Assembly (NCBI RefSeq): GCF_016906535.1
Contig: NC_057373.1
Location: forward strand, 3,100,001 to 3,164,000
DNA from: Rhizoctonia solani
Taxonomy: Eukaryota; Basidiomycota; Agaricomycetes; Cantharellales; Ceratobasidiaceae
Direction: 5' to 3'
Length of the DNA stretch: 64,000 nt
The notes beneath the pieces are model-generated. The model ran no database searches and was not told where the DNA came from. It worked only from the letters and a program-made list of their open reading frames with translations. Made by a program: the position numbers and the translations under genes. This document shows, piece after piece, positions 21,213 to 34,495 of the stretch (positions within the stretch are counted from its first letter, which is position 1; each line of letters opens with the position of its first letter).

Positions 21213-22989
21213 ATGTTTTTCTGTGCCATCTCTGGTGAGTCGCGGATTTCCACATTAAATAATTGTCATTAATGTGGGTGAACGTATACAGGAGAGCCGC
21301 CTCAAGACCCCGTGATTTCTAGCAAGTCGGGGCATATCTACGAGCGCCGGCTCATCACAAAATATATTGCGGAGAATGGCACAGACCCTCTCACGGGTGA
21401 AAAACTGGAGGAGGGTGACTTGCTAGCTGTCAAAGCGAGTAAGTAACACTAAATTTCACTAAATAGTTAGTATTTATATGGCTTCGTAGGTCCCAAGGCT
21501 GCTCCACCACGACCACCGACTTTAACGTCGATACCCGCTTTGTTGCACACGTTGCAAAATGAATGGGATGCCTTGATGTTGGAAACATTCGCTCTCAAGC
21601 AGCAATACAATTCGACGCGCCAGGAGCTGTCGCATGCATTGTATCAGGGTGACGCAGCTACTCGCGTTGTCGCCAGGCTCATCAAAGAACGCGACTCGGC
21701 CCGAGAGTGAGTACAGTTGCAATCAATTTAACATGGGCTAACAATTCCTCAGTGCATTGGCTCGCGTCCAAGAGTCTATTGGAGTTACCCCTGCGCCTGC
21801 TCCTGAAGCTGCTGCGTCAGATGTCGATATGAACACCGACGAAGGTGGTGTTCTCCCCGCGGAAATCTCAAAGGAGATTGTCGAAACCCAGGAAAAGTTC
21901 GTATTCGTCTATCCCGCCGTATGTATTTACTAACAGCCCATCTATAGGCTTTCTTCGGCGCGTCGCAAGCGAAAGGCTCCGGCCAGCTATGTCTCTACGG
22001 CCCAAGTTCGCACTTTCAAACCAAAAACTACCATATCCTCTCTCCATTCGGCCTCTACTCCTGGTATCAACTCCTTGGCGATTTCTTCGGTCACTCCTCC
22101 CGATGGCGGCAACCTAGAAGAGCCTTCGCTGTTCCTTACTGGTGGCAACGACAAGATTGTTCAGCTCTACGACCGCGCTGCTGGACGCGTCTTGGCCTCT
22201 CTCAAAGGACACACCAAAAAAGTCACACATGTCGCATTTTGTGAAACGGGTGGCGAGTCCATCAACCGAACGTTACTCTCTGCTAGCGCGGACAAGACTG
22301 CCAGGGTCTGGAGTCACGATACAGCGAGCGGAGAATACATTCCCAAGCACACGGTTAAACTCCACAAGGGCGAAATCACTGGTCTGGCTGTCCACCCAAC
22401 ACGTTCACTGTTTGCACTCGCCAGTGCGGACAAGACGTACTCGATTCATTCCTTGTCGACGTTCCAATCCGTGTACCAATCTCCTATCCTGACCGATCCT
22501 CCCCCAGAGGCGTTCACTTCACTCTCTATCCACCCAGACGGTCAGCTCCTTGCTGTTGGCACAACTGCTGGAATCGTCCAAGTATACGACATTCGCCAAG
22601 GTTCTCTCGCAGCCTCGCTCGCAGGTGAAAAGTCGTCGGGCTACTCGATCAATACCCTCAGCTTCTCTGAAAACGGCTACCAACTCGCTGCACCCTCGTC
22701 TCCGTCGAGCGTTGCAATTTGGGACTTGCGTAAACTCAAGACCTCGGCGACCGTGCCATTCGCAGATTCGTTCAAGATCAACAAGCTCACGTACGACTCG
22801 AGTGCGCACTACTTGGCTGTCGCAGGTTCAGAAGGCATCAAGGTGCTGTTGCACAAGACTTTCGAGGAGGTATTGAGCATCGATGATGCTGGGGATGTTA
22901 TGGATGCTGCATTTGCGGGCGCGAATGGCCTCGAACTTTGGGGCGTTGGTCCGCGGGAAGTTAAGATTTGGGGACCAGGCGAAAATTGA
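21213..22989 (+). CDS. PRP19: Pre-mRNA-processing factor 19 (U-box ubiquitin ligase)
   Basis: Starts at ATG 21213 with a U-box ([20 protein letters not shown], then [17 protein letters not shown] and [14 protein letters not shown]), continues into the Prp19 coiled-coil region ([39 protein letters not shown]) that makes the tetramer, a basic linker ([15 protein letters not shown]), and a C-terminal WD40 propeller ([79 protein letters not shown]), ending [14 protein letters not shown] and TGA at 22987-22989. It is the core E3 ligase of the NineTeen complex, needed for spliceosome activation and also used in DNA repair. Four or five short introns lie in the first 750 bp; the propeller is mostly one exon (22075-22989). 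Domain order and length are normal. Confidence 0.96.
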
Positions 22990-24427
22990 GCGGGCGTGTA
23001 GTTGTTTATCGGAGGTGTACTATCTGTAGCTTGAGATTTATAACGAATAATGACTACGATGCTCTTATGCTTCCGTTGTTTAACTCGATTCGGTAATCCA
23101 GAACTAGCAAAATCGAACCAGTGTTCGTCTTTTGAGTGCGTGGTTGAACCATGAAACTGTGTTATATAGGTCGACCTATGTTCTTTCGCTGGGAAAGGTC
23201 GTTGCATATTTACGAGCCTCGTGCGCCCGCTTTCAAAAAAAGGGGTATAATTCGAACGTTTTTAAGAAAAGAGGCAGGCCAACAAACGGTGCCAGATGAT
23301 TACGTAACAATAGGGGGGTCTACACCTTCTGGAACAAGAGCGCTTTGGGCTGTCCACAGTTGCTTGAACGTCATCAGACATTTCTACACAATATTCGTGG
23401 TTATTATAGCGGAATGCTAGAAGCCATAGTACTTGTGGCTTGAATTGTGTGATAGATAGTCAACTGATCAAGAAGGCTTGGTGCGTTCAAAAGCTTGAGG
23501 TGAACCAAGGTAGGGGCAATGGTTGGATTTTGCTAACATCTCCCATACAAGAGGCGAGCATTGATATCCAGAAAACCTCTACCTTTGGACTCTACCAGGG
23601 CGTTTACTATCTTGAGGTATCGAGGATACAGACTTTTGGTTTCTGCTCCCGGATGTATACTTGGCAAAACTTGGTCGTGGTAAGTGACATCTTTAGGGGT
23701 TTCACCCCGTGAAGTAAACCAGCACCGAGCCCAGTATGGCATTACAATATTGATGGTACACCATTCTATCGGATAATGATCATGGGACCTATTGTGTCCA
23801 ATGAAGTCTGTAAACATACGCATGTTAGTTACCAGGCAGTTTACTGGCGCGTGTGTTCCGACTATTGAATAGAAGAGCATGGCACGTTAACATTATACTC
23901 TCTATATGATTTATCGCTTTAGTTCATAATCTTATTCCAGCATGCATTAATGTAGTGCACAAGCTACACTGATACACATGGAGGGTTCGCTCATATAAAC
24001 ACTTCAGCTTTGTATTTCTCGACCCCGCTAAACCACGCATATACCCTACCTAGGACAGGTACAACACACCCACAAGCCTTATTTAACCCATATACGCCTC
24101 ATTGTTTCAAGAATCTTTGTTTTATTCCTTCGTAGTGACCCCATCACAAGTAGTTCCACATACATTCCAAAACCAAGCACACACACAAAAACAAGAACAA
24201 CAAAAAAGGATAAAGAAAAAATCGAAGAGCTACAACGGAAAAAAAGCAACCAACTGCAAAAAGCATACACACGCGCGTGCACAAGAAGAAAAAAAAGGAG
24301 AGACAGAGTCTACAGGGGGAGAGAGAGGGAGGTAGCGCCACACATAGTTCGTACAATTCGCTCGCCATTATCATTTTCGTTTTTTTCCAAAAAAGAGAGG
24401 GGAGGAAGAGAAGTGATAAAGAGGAGA
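22990..24427. other. Intergenic region between PRP19 and OPT gene 3' ends
   Basis: Convergent intergenic space with no recognised gene. The frames at 23151, 23440 and 23533 have no family resemblance. The last 260 bp (about 24165-24425) is strikingly purine-rich on the plus strand and probably belongs to the 3' UTR of the OPT gene. Confidence 0.45.
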
Positions 24428-27400
24428 TCAACTCCACGTATCATACCCAAACGTCGAGCCCTTGGTGAGCGGCAAATGCCCCAATGCTTTTCCGTCGACT
24501 GTTCGCTCTGAGACAGTGTTCCCCCACCACTTGAGTTCCAAGGCCCCGTTCTTTGGATATTGCAAGCCTAAAAAAAACACAAGCGCAAAAAACCGGCGTT
24601 AGCACATCCCGGATGGATATATGTGGGTTATAAAGAAGACAGAGAGAAGGGGAAAAGACTTGCAGAAGAAGATTAGGATTGTTCCGACCGCTACGCCCGA
24701 GTCGAGCGCTGCGGAGAGAATGTAATTGTATCGAGACCACCATCCAAAGTGTCTTCGGCGGATCCAGTACTAGGGAACATTCAATCAGTATCCTCCAGTT
24801 GCGCATCATAAAATAGGGGGAAGAAGGGGTTATTTACCTGGAAGATGAATCCGACCATAACCCATGATGAATAGTTGATTCCACTTGCGGGTGGCAAGTT
24901 ACCGGTACCTAAGATACGATCGTTATTGGAGTTCCCAATGAGATGTGATCCCAAGAAGTCAGGTTTTGCTTACCTGTAAACACGACCGGCATGTTCACGT
25001 ACTTGAACCACGAGTGCGGGTACCTTCTTGCCAAAAAGTACAATGGAATCGGCAAGACAGCTCCAATCAAGAAGCAGCTATTTTCGTGGTCGGGGGGCAC
25101 GGATTAGAAGAGTAGGATGGACATTTGAAGTGGCGTAGTGTTATCAGCAACCCAAACTTTGGGACGGGACGGGACAGGAAGGCGGGAATGAGGACTTACA
25201 AAGTGAGTGGGTAGCTGTCAATCATATCCATAAGCTATTTTCGGAATATGAACAAAGATGGACGTACAAGATTTGGCCAGGATTGAACGTTCGGGCGGGG
25301 CCGATGCCGCCCCAGATGAGCGACGCTGTGCCGAACACACGTACGCCAGGACATGTGAACTTGTCTATCCGGTCAAAAGTCGGGCATCAAACGCCAGTGC
25401 AATTGAGAGAGGGAGGGTATCATAACCAGACCGGACCAGCCGAGTCGAATCGGGTGTCAAAACAGTCAGAGCAAGAAATTGGGCGCCAGATCCAGATCCA
25501 GATCCAGAGCCAGAGCCAGGTCCGAATTTAGGTACGACAAAAAGTCAGACCCAAATAGGGTGCCGAAACCGAATGGAACGTTCAAGGTCAAGCAAAGAAT
25601 AGCATCCATCAGCACTCTTTCCGCCACTCGAAGCAAATCCACTCACTCGGCTGATGCATATCACACAGATCCGGAATATGCTCAAACATCCACCCCTGGA
25701 CACCCACCACGACAAAACACGAGACCAGACTCGCAATCACTTGCGAGAGGTACATCAATCGCGGAGGGACCTCTGTTGGATCGCGCGGTTAGCTATTATT
25801 AGAGGGGTGCGCTATCGTAATCGTACTCATATAGTGTCCAAGCTCTACCATGACCGAAACGGCTGGGTTAGATTTTGCCCAGGTGGAGGGTGTTTTTGGC
25901 TAGACTTACTGAGATCAGAGACGAATGCTAGGGCCTGCGTCATTGCTGTTCTCGCGCATTAATACTGCCCATAACAAGGAGAGGGGACGGCACCCACTGA
26001 TATACCCAAATGTCTTGAATATCATCATCGCGACCGGTTTACCGGGCAACATGTACCCGACAATCAGTTCTGTAATCACACTGTCCACCATGCATCAGTA
26101 AACCAAGCCTAGAAGAAGAAGAAGAAGAAGAAGAAGAAGAGGAAAGATAGAGAAATCTCAACGTACTTGAGTCCAACTTGTTGATTCGTAATCGCCTGGA
26201 TCATCCCGACCGGAACCAAGTACACCAAAGAGATGAGAAGCGAGAGGATAAACGCCCATACAGGCAACTTGAACACCACCAGTTAGGACCCACCACCTCG
26301 TCGAGAATGCGAACAAAAAAGACAGCTTACCTTGGTGTCCCAAACCTCAATCGTGACGATCCCCAGCGCAAACGAGATGAGCCCGAGCACAATGTACCAC
26401 CATTGCGGAACCTCGGGGTAAGCAAGCATCAAGCGCGAGTGCACGTCGGTTTCGTCTTTCATCGAGGACCGGAACTGGCGCACAATGTCATGGCGGTACC
26501 ATACTGCCAAAAAGGGTGAGGGTGAGTACAAGGAAACAATGTATGCGGGTAGAGATATGAGACTTGCGCCAGGTATGCACGACGGTCGAAGTCAGTGCTC
26601 CAAATGAAAGACCGTACGAAAGTGCAAACGTCATCCTGACCCCACCCAGTTAATGGCGTGTTTCTCCCGTCGAATCGCTTTTAGTGGACTTACGAAATGT
26701 ACAAGGGCGAATATTGTTTGTCTATGTGTGTTTGTTTAGTCTGGTTATTATCGAGAGAGGAATGCATGCTTACAAGCTTCAACATCAAACTCGCCGTCCC
26801 GGATGACATTGGCAGCCTGGTATAGGTTACCCCATCGGTCGAACGCGCCGGGGCTCGAGATGGGAAGTACTTGGAGAAAAAGACGTTGTTGTCTGATGTC
26901 GCGGATGAGAGTATGCGACAAGAGTATGAAGGCAAGGACTTACAATACAGGATGGGAGCAATGATCCAGTATACAATGACCAACGCGCCAAACACATTCA
27001 GTTCTGCCCAGACTATAGAAAAAAAATTATTGTCAGCAACGTCATCTCAGATCCCACAGTCCATCCAACCCCAGGTCCCACAACCTGTTCGTCTCAAAAC
27101 GGTCCATCAAGGCCAAGACTCGCTCGTGGGCTTAAGTTCCTGACCCGGTCCCTGACCTCAGACAGCGTAGATCAGGCCCCTAGATCCATCCATCCCATCC
27201 AGGTGGCTCTTGCGTCATTCTCACCCCTTGTCCTCGCATTCGCTCCTTGGCCTCTCGTTATCCACTCGCACCTCTTGCCGAACCCGTTCATCACTCGGCC
27301 AAACGGCAGTTTGAACCTATGTCCATCCTCTGACCTCCAACCACCCAGCCGATTCCGAATTCCTCCTGTTGTGTTTGGAGCGAATAAAGGACTCACAAGG

Positions 27401-28698
27401 TGTAACCAGCGGACTGCTGTTGTACGCAACCATGGCCCAGTCGAACGTGATGAACCCCATGCCGAGGCCATGTTGATAGCCAAACAGAGCATTGACGACC
27501 GGGTTGTCGGGTGCGATCCAGCAGACCCATGTAAAGTTGCTGAGCGCAGTCTGGTCAATGGCGAGTGAAATTCGGGGTGTGCATAGTTCGAGATGCAAAT
27601 ATCAAAAGGCAACGGAACGGAAGGAGATCGAAGGCGGGGGAGGAGGAAGAAATGGTGCAAGATGATAATTAGAACCTTAATCGGGGGAACCGAGTGAGAC
27701 GAGAAGCGAACGCACAAAGAGATATCCGGGTAGAAAGTACCAAGCGGCACTGCCAATGAATGCCAGCGTGAAGAAGCGTTCGCGCGACGTCCGGCCCCCT
27801 TCTTCTCGACCATATGTCGAGTGGAGCGTATTGAATAATCTGTGATGGCGAATTAGTGACCCGTATGTCCGAGTCCGACCGAGGCCACTCACGCGGTGTT
27901 GACGAGTGTAGCAGGCCAGATCATGGAGCTCGGCCAGACCAAGAAGCGTCTGCATATGCCAGCGAGACTGAAGCCAAACATTTGAGTGGAGATGACGAGG
28001 GCAAGCTGGTAGGTGGCCCCCCAATACTGCTGATAAAACAAGCGCTGGGCAGCAATGATGTCTGTTGCATATGCACCGCCGGCGACGACGTTGGCCATGA
28101 CGGTGATGAGAGTGTGTTCTTTGATGTTGAATGGACCGGGATTGAGGGACCATGTGTATCCGAATGTGGTGATGTGAGCTCTCGGGAGTGTTTTCTCGAG
28201 CAATTTACCAGCAGGAAGAGCAACGAGCTGAGCAACGAGGGCTGTTATTTGGACCGATGGATCTGGAGGGAAATCATGAGAATAAATGATGTAAATAAAC
28301 AAACGAGACTTGCATCGCATGCTGAAGAACTGGTTGAGACCAGCAATGAGGACTGTGAAGATGAGACCGAGGAACCACCTGAGGGAGAGACATGCATGAG
28401 CCGACATTCAACGTATGATATCCAACTCACATGCGAAATGTATTTGTCGGCATCGTCGGGTCATCTGTGTTGGCCACTGCAGCTCGAACCTCTGGATACG
28501 GCGAGTCATCCTCGAAATCACTGGGAACAGTCAGCCATAGTACACAGTACAAGCAGCTACTCACATGTCGTATTCCATATTATACCTCGAATCAGTCTCG
28601 CCTCCATCCTCCGAATTCTTGTCTGTCTTGGTATGTGTCTGTTGCAACGGATATGCTCGCACCACATGCTCGTCGATCACATAGTTTGGCTGGCTCAT
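24428..28698 (-). CDS. OPT-family oligopeptide transporter (ISP4-like)
   Basis: Multi-exon gene of roughly 740 residues with about 12-14 hydrophobic segments. The start chosen is 28698 (MSQPNYVIDEHVVRAYPL); an upstream start cannot be excluded. OPT blocks are NQFFSMRYPSVQITALVAQL, NPGPFNIKEHTLITVMANV, GFSLAGICRRFLVWPSSMIW, NPVVNALFGYQHGLGMGF, FGHYMKIPPRLMYLSQVIAS and GGIGPARTFNPGQIL, and the tail GHLPLTKGSTFGYDTWS with TGA at 24428-24430. These proton-coupled plasma-membrane carriers import small peptides, glutathione or peptide-metal chelates. Most introns are about 50-60 nt, but one between the DMHQPSE and KFTCPGVRVFG blocks (about 25370-25650) is several times longer and carries a hexamer repeat. 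A GAA microsatellite sits in another intron. Confidence 0.92.
25487..25525. repeat. CCAGAT/CCAGAG hexamer repeat in OPT intron
   Basis: About five consecutive copies of CCAGAT or CCAGAG lie in the unusually long intron of the transporter gene. Confidence 0.65.
26111..26141. repeat. GAA microsatellite
   Basis: About ten perfect AGA/GAA triplets within an intron of the OPT gene, on the minus strand a pyrimidine (TTC) tract close to the acceptor side. Confidence 0.85.
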
Positions 28699-30758
28699 AG
28701 TTAGCACCATGTACCCCTTTGGCCACCGCCAGACTCACATCATTAAGATGTTGATGGGCAATACGATGGGTGAGACTGTGCTCGTCTATGTGTTGTGACG
28801 GATGTGGATCCATCGAGGGAGGGGAGGAGCGAGGGAGGGGAAACCAAACCCGCTAACCGTGGCCCCGGCCCGATAAGAGCCCAGACGAGAGACAGTCCAT
28901 ATGCTTCCACGTGCTTCTCCTTAGCCAGGCACATCCACTCCTCCGGGTCCACCAGCCTTATCATCATCATTACTGTCCACTCCTTGTATCTTTATCTTGG
29001 CCCTCTCTCTCCCCTCCGCCATCATTTACATGTTCTACCCGAGCTAAGCTCGTACCTCGACGGAACACATCATAACACTACCTATTACCCTTCGTCCAAT
29101 GGCCGTGGGATGTATTCCTATCGAGGTCGCGCTTCAACTCTATTCGTTAGCGCTCGATCCAAACCGGTGATATTTGCCCATCTATTTTACAAACACATAC
29201 AGCCTTCGCTTGGCCCTAGTGAAGCCAAACACTTGACGCTCCTCACTTCGATTAAATCGGGTTATATAGAGCAATCAACCCATCTCGCCTAAATTATAAT
29301 ATCGAAATACACTTACGCCACCAGGTCGTACCTCTCCACATGCTCGTGTGTCGATCTTACATCAAGGAGACACAATCTATCAATTCGGTGTATACATCTC
29401 TAAATAGGAAGGTTGCCCCCTCCGGTCCCCTTTCTATACGCGCTAGAATTCTCAAGCTCGTTGAAATCCGGAAGCATGTGAAAATACCTATCTATATATA
29501 CTGGTCGGTGTTGGCCATTCGCCGTGACGCAATAACTTGACATGTACACAAATCCAATCCAAACAAAACCGTGTATGTGAATGATAGAATAGGTTTTGCT
29601 CCTTCTTAATAGCATTGTCCATGTGCATTGCCGTAGAGTTTCAGCTCCATTTCTTGCCTCATTTTACTGGTAGAGATGACGCCATCTCTTGGGGCTTCGC
29701 GCATGTACACCCCATGGTCAGTATAACGTTCCCTCGTAGAAGTCCCACCCTCCTCTCCATCAAAAAAGGCAACAGATCTAGGCAAACGCGCGTCCCTTTT
29801 TTTTTTTTTTACCCAGACGGATGAGAACAACGTCAGCCAAGACTAAGCGTGTTCAGTGTTTACCCTTTCTCAAGGGAGTATCCCCCCTCGACTGAACCTT
29901 GGTATAATGAAAGAAGAAACTGCATATGCATGCCAAGGTCCGACATTGACCACGAGTATACGCACTTCTCGAACCCGCCTATATAACGTGCAGTAAAAGA
30001 GCATCTATGGTAGTAATCTTCTTACCGTAATACACCATATCAAGCAGGTTCGCACCATCGAGTTCCACACAACTACATGGATTTGCCCGAACGCAATTGG
30101 AGTTGGTGTTGGTGTGTGATCCGAACCAAGTTATGTCCAAAAGGTACAGTGTATGCGGATATCTGTATACAATCATGTCCATTGCCGCTTGTATGCGGTT
30201 CGTTGTGAACACTCCGAAGTAAACAACCAAACCCCATCCTAAGTTGTTCGCACTCCCCATGGGCCACCCGCGGAGATCACCGCAACAGCCGGCGAAGCGC
30301 ACGATCGCACATGGCATCTGTCGGTTTTACTCCACGCCCCCCCTTGGCGGGAGAAAAACTCAAGAATGTCCCATGTCCAACGATAGGTTCTTCATTTCGC
30401 CGCTCAGGCTCGGTCTCTTGTCTACCCGGACTTTGGGGGGGCATATGGGTATCAGACAGCCTGGATACCGATATCGGAATCGGTCGAAATTTCATGCGCA
30501 GCGTCGAGTCTGAAATGTTTCATGGTTATCTGGCGTCAACGGCCGCCAGGACCGAAATTAGTCGCCCCTGGCATGCCCCTCTTAGTGCAGAATCTCACTG
30601 GGATCAACGCACCCCATCCCAGCCTGCGCTTTAAGCATCAAAATACCATTGACATCCACAAGAAGAAGGGGAAAAGTATTATAACGTTAATATCCGGGAA
30701 AAAGTTGAAACACAAACATAGACAGCGTAAATCAGCATATGGTGGACCAAAATCCGGA
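28699..30758. other. Intergenic region, no gene recognised
   Basis: Two kilobases between the OPT start and the kinesin 3' end. Many short frames occur on both strands, none with family resemblance. A run of 14 T lies at about 29797-29810. Confidence 0.45.
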
Positions 30759-33700
30759 TCACCGACTCCCTCGACCAAACCGTCTCACACCCATCGTCTG
30801 CTTCTCATGATCGACTTTCATAGCAGCGGCCCAAATCTGGTCTTCAGTCATCGCAGAGACTTTACCCAGTTGTCTAATCCCTCCCACCGTCCATGAGTAT
30901 TTGCGCGCATTAGATGTTGGTGAGAAACTCACCGTTTCTTCTTTTTCACAGCTTCCGGTTCGCCAGGTGCTGGGATATACGTACTTCCAGGCCCGGAGGC
31001 TGACAGCCGCGCGGCACGAGCACGTTTGTTGGGAACGATCGCAGCGGCCAGCATACTTTCGTCTCCGTCCTGGTCAGGGCCAGGCGGCGGGGCAGACGGT
31101 GTCGAGTCGCGTTTGGCCTTGGGGGTATTGCCAGGTGCTTTCCCCTTGGATTTAGGTGTTCGAGAGGTAGACTCGCGTCTAGATTTAGACTTGGTAGGAG
31201 GGGTAGGAACGTATTCTTCCTCTTCCTCTTCCTCGTCTTCGTCTTCGTCTTGCTCGTATTCTTCCTCGTCGCTCTCGACTCGTTGTTTTCGAGATTTAGA
31301 TGGCGTTGACTGATCTTCTTCCTCAGTTTCTGGGATCTCGTCGTCGTCTTCAATGTCCATACTCGCTTCACCCATCGTCACCTGGGGCTCTTCTCCGCTT
31401 TCGTTGGATTCATCATCTGTAAGCTCGGACTCCTCGAAGCTTTCGCCCTCTTCGAGAGTAGCCAACGGCTGTCCAGTCAATCGTTTATGATGGGGCGTAG
31501 GACTTTCGGGCTCTTCTTCGTCTTCTTCCTCATCTTCGTCTTCATCCTCGTCCTCTTCGTCATCGGTTTCAGTTTCGTCCTCAACCATCTGGAATACATC
31601 ACAATAAGTACATATCAAACCAACATAGTAAATTACACACGAACCAAGCTCTTCTCGATGTTCTCCTCGTCCTCGCTATCAGAGTCTTGTCTAGATTGTA
31701 AAAGACCAGCGCGCTGGAGCATATCTATCTTTCGATCGGTTTTGCTTTCGCCCGCTTCGACCTAAAAGCGCTTGAGCAAGGTACCCAGAGTGAATGTTGG
31801 GGGACAACGTACCTCGCTAGCCAACCGCCTCATGAACATCTTCTCCATAGTCTGCATCCGCTCTTCCATCTCCTTCATGACCTCCTCCCGGATCTCAGCC
31901 TCGATCGTACTTGCACGCATTTCAGCCTCAAAGAGCTACCGGCGTGCAAATTAGAAACCCGTAAAAGTTCACGCGTAAATGATGGTACTCACTCGCTCGC
32001 GCAAGTACTCGACCTCTTCAAATAATTCATCAACCAGCGTATCACGCGGAGTATCGTCATCATCATCCTCGTCGTTGGTTTCGTCCTCTGCCAAAAAGAC
32101 CATCAGCCTTGACTCCGATTGACCCTAATCCATACACACCCTCTACGATTTCTAAAACAGTCTCTGCAGGAGTTCCCTCGGAAAGCCTGACCTTTCTTGC
32201 AGTCCTTACGGGCGGAGCAGGGCTACCAGCCTTGGGTGCAGGTCCGGTTCCAACGCCAGGACCAATGCTCGTACTCAATCCCCGAGCAGTAGCTAGACCA
32301 GAACTCTTTGCTGGGGGAGGGCGGGGTGGCAGTATTCTTTGGGTTGTTGTAGCCACTTCGCGAGCGAGAGCAGAGAACCGCATGACATGTGAGTTTTCGT
32401 CGAAACCGGTGTCGTAGGGGTTGACGTTTACAATCATTACCTGGTAGACATATGAGTGAAAGATAGATTGAGAGGAGGGAGACTCACAGCTCGACCCTCT
32501 CCAACGAAAAAGTCCATAAACAATTCGGTCAACTTGGAGTGTCTGAAAGGCACAACACCCAACTTGAGTGTTCCACCAGCTGAAATCTTGCGTTGGTTTG
32601 CTCGGAGCATTTCCATGCATTGACCAAGGACCATGAGAGATTTGTTAATATTTCCAGCTTCCTTGAGTCGGTCGCCTATAAGATAGGATATCAATACGGG
32701 GTCTACTAGGCACGGAAATATTCGAACCAGTGGCATGTGTGTTCTTGCTCCGTTCACTTCCGGCAAGGTCAACAACACTCAATCTGGCGCACTGAACCTC
32801 TTCCGGATCCTCCTTGTCTGCCCCTTTATGAACACGAAGAACTTTGATAGTGAACACCGCGTGGGAGCGAGAAGATCGTTCGTTCGCGACAGTCCCGAAC
32901 ACTGTACGGTTGATTTGGCCCAGTTTTAGGATCTGCCCAGAGGCATAAGAATACTCAAGCTAAAAAAGAGAGAAAAAACATACAGCCCGCCCCTCTTGCG
33001 CGCTCCGCACACGAATCTCTCTCAGTCCACTAACAAACTTCCCGTTGGTTACCGGGTCCGACTTGAGTGCCAAGGCCTTGCGTGTGATCGATCCAGGTAT
33101 TTCACCGCCAGGTCCAGTACTTCCAGACATACTGTTCGCGCTGCTACTGGATCCAAATCCAAGGTGCGAACTGAAACTCTTGGGTAGTAACGCAGAGAGG
33201 TACTTGGGAAGTGGTTTTGCGTGCAAAGAGCGAGATAGAGATTGTCCAGAGCCAGAGCGGGACATGGAAGATGATTCAGATGTGAGCGACTCGCTGGCCA
33301 AGAGATCGAAGATTTTTTCATTATAAATTTCGGCATAAGAAACGAATACCGAGTACTCGTAGTTTCTATCGACCTTGATAGCTAAGGATCCTGTTAGACA
33401 GGTTTAGGATGAGTAGTAAGAGACTTACTGGTGTCATCCCTATCGGCAGCCTCCTCGCCCATCAGAGACTCTACATCAGGTTCCACTGCAGGCCCATTCT
33501 TAGACTTGATGGAAGAACCATAACTGGGCTCTTTCTCCACACTGGAACATTTAGCAGGGCGCCACTTTGCATCTCGACGTCAGCCACACAAGTCAGCCCC
33601 CCTCATCACGAGTTGAACGTACCTTGTTTTCTCCGTGTAGACCATCGATGCTATTGAATAGTACGTCCAAAGTCCGAGGAAGCAGTCCCCCTTCGCCCTT

Positions 33701-34349
33701 TCCGTTTCCTCCTTGAATAGTAAATGTTTTACCAGAATTGGTAACTCCGTAGGCGAATACGAGCCCGTTCTCGCCACTCAGCAAGTCCTTAACGAGAGGG
33801 AGGGTAGTAGAAGCAAAGAACTCGGGTTGAAGTGTTTCAGGCGGAAACACGCGAGTGAATGTGTAGGTCAAGCTAGGCGCCGGAGCAAGTGATGGACGCA
33901 TACCAAAACGAGGGGCAGCTGGTGAAGGATCAGACATCTCGACCGTTGTTTCTGACAACGTAGCAATGTACGGGGTCGAATTGGCCGAGCTTGGAGCAGG
34001 TCGAATGCGCAGGAATGCCTATAATGCAATCTAATATAGGACTGAGCTATGAATGCAGAAGACGTACGCGCATAGGCTCCCTGTCATCCTTATCTTTCTC
34101 CTTCGTACCAATAGATTTCTTATTCGTAGGTAGCACTACCGACATCCTGTTTGTCGTCGAGCGACTCAAAGTCGATCCAACGGGCTTTGGAGGCGGAGCA
34201 CTGCTCGTGGTTGTCGCTGCCAACTTGGACTTGGTTTCACTCGGCGATCTCACCGCTGAGGACCGAGTTGCGCGCGTCTGTTGTTGCTGAGTGGTACCAG
34301 ATGCCGATGAAGACGAATCTGGAGCCTTGTTGCGCGTTACAGGCGGCAT
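30759..34349 (-). CDS. Kinesin-6 family motor (KIF20/MKLP-like)
   Basis: Starts at 34349 ([18 protein letters not shown]) with a Ser/Thr-rich head, then the motor: AFLRIRP, P-loop [12 protein letters not shown] (the GVTNSGKT form typical of kinesin-6), [15 protein letters not shown], switch I NERSSRSH, switch [15 protein letters not shown], and [13 protein letters not shown] then [12 protein letters not shown]. Between EKIFDLL and FVSGLREI lies a Ser-rich insertion of about 80 residues, matching the long loop-6 insertion that marks kinesin-6. After the motor come a coiled coil ([20 protein letters not shown]), then a long Asp/Glu-rich low-complexity stretch and a basic tail. A final exon after the KKKKR block gives [18 protein letters not shown] and ends FGRGSR with TGA at 30759-30761. 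Kinesin-6 motors organise the spindle midzone and cytokinesis. The acidic tail is unusual in extent. Confidence 0.9.
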
Positions 34350-34495
34350 TATGTACAGTTTATGAGTGTCGTGGGGTTGGATAAGGGACAACGATTTGGA
34401 TATTACAACACGCTGTCTCCCGAGTCACGTGATACTAGGAAAATCAGCGAGAAATTTAATAAATGACAGGTGATGGAGAGCAATGTACAACGTAT
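34350..34495. other. Short spacer between kinesin start and VPS72 stop
   Basis: A 146-bp gap between two minus-strand genes. It contains TCACGTGA (34423-34430), a palindromic E-box-like site that may serve the kinesin promoter. Confidence 0.4.

Noticed and set aside
27856..28704. 282-codon plus-strand ORF opposite the OPT gene
   Set aside because: It lies antisense to conserved OPT coding exons, which explain the open frame.
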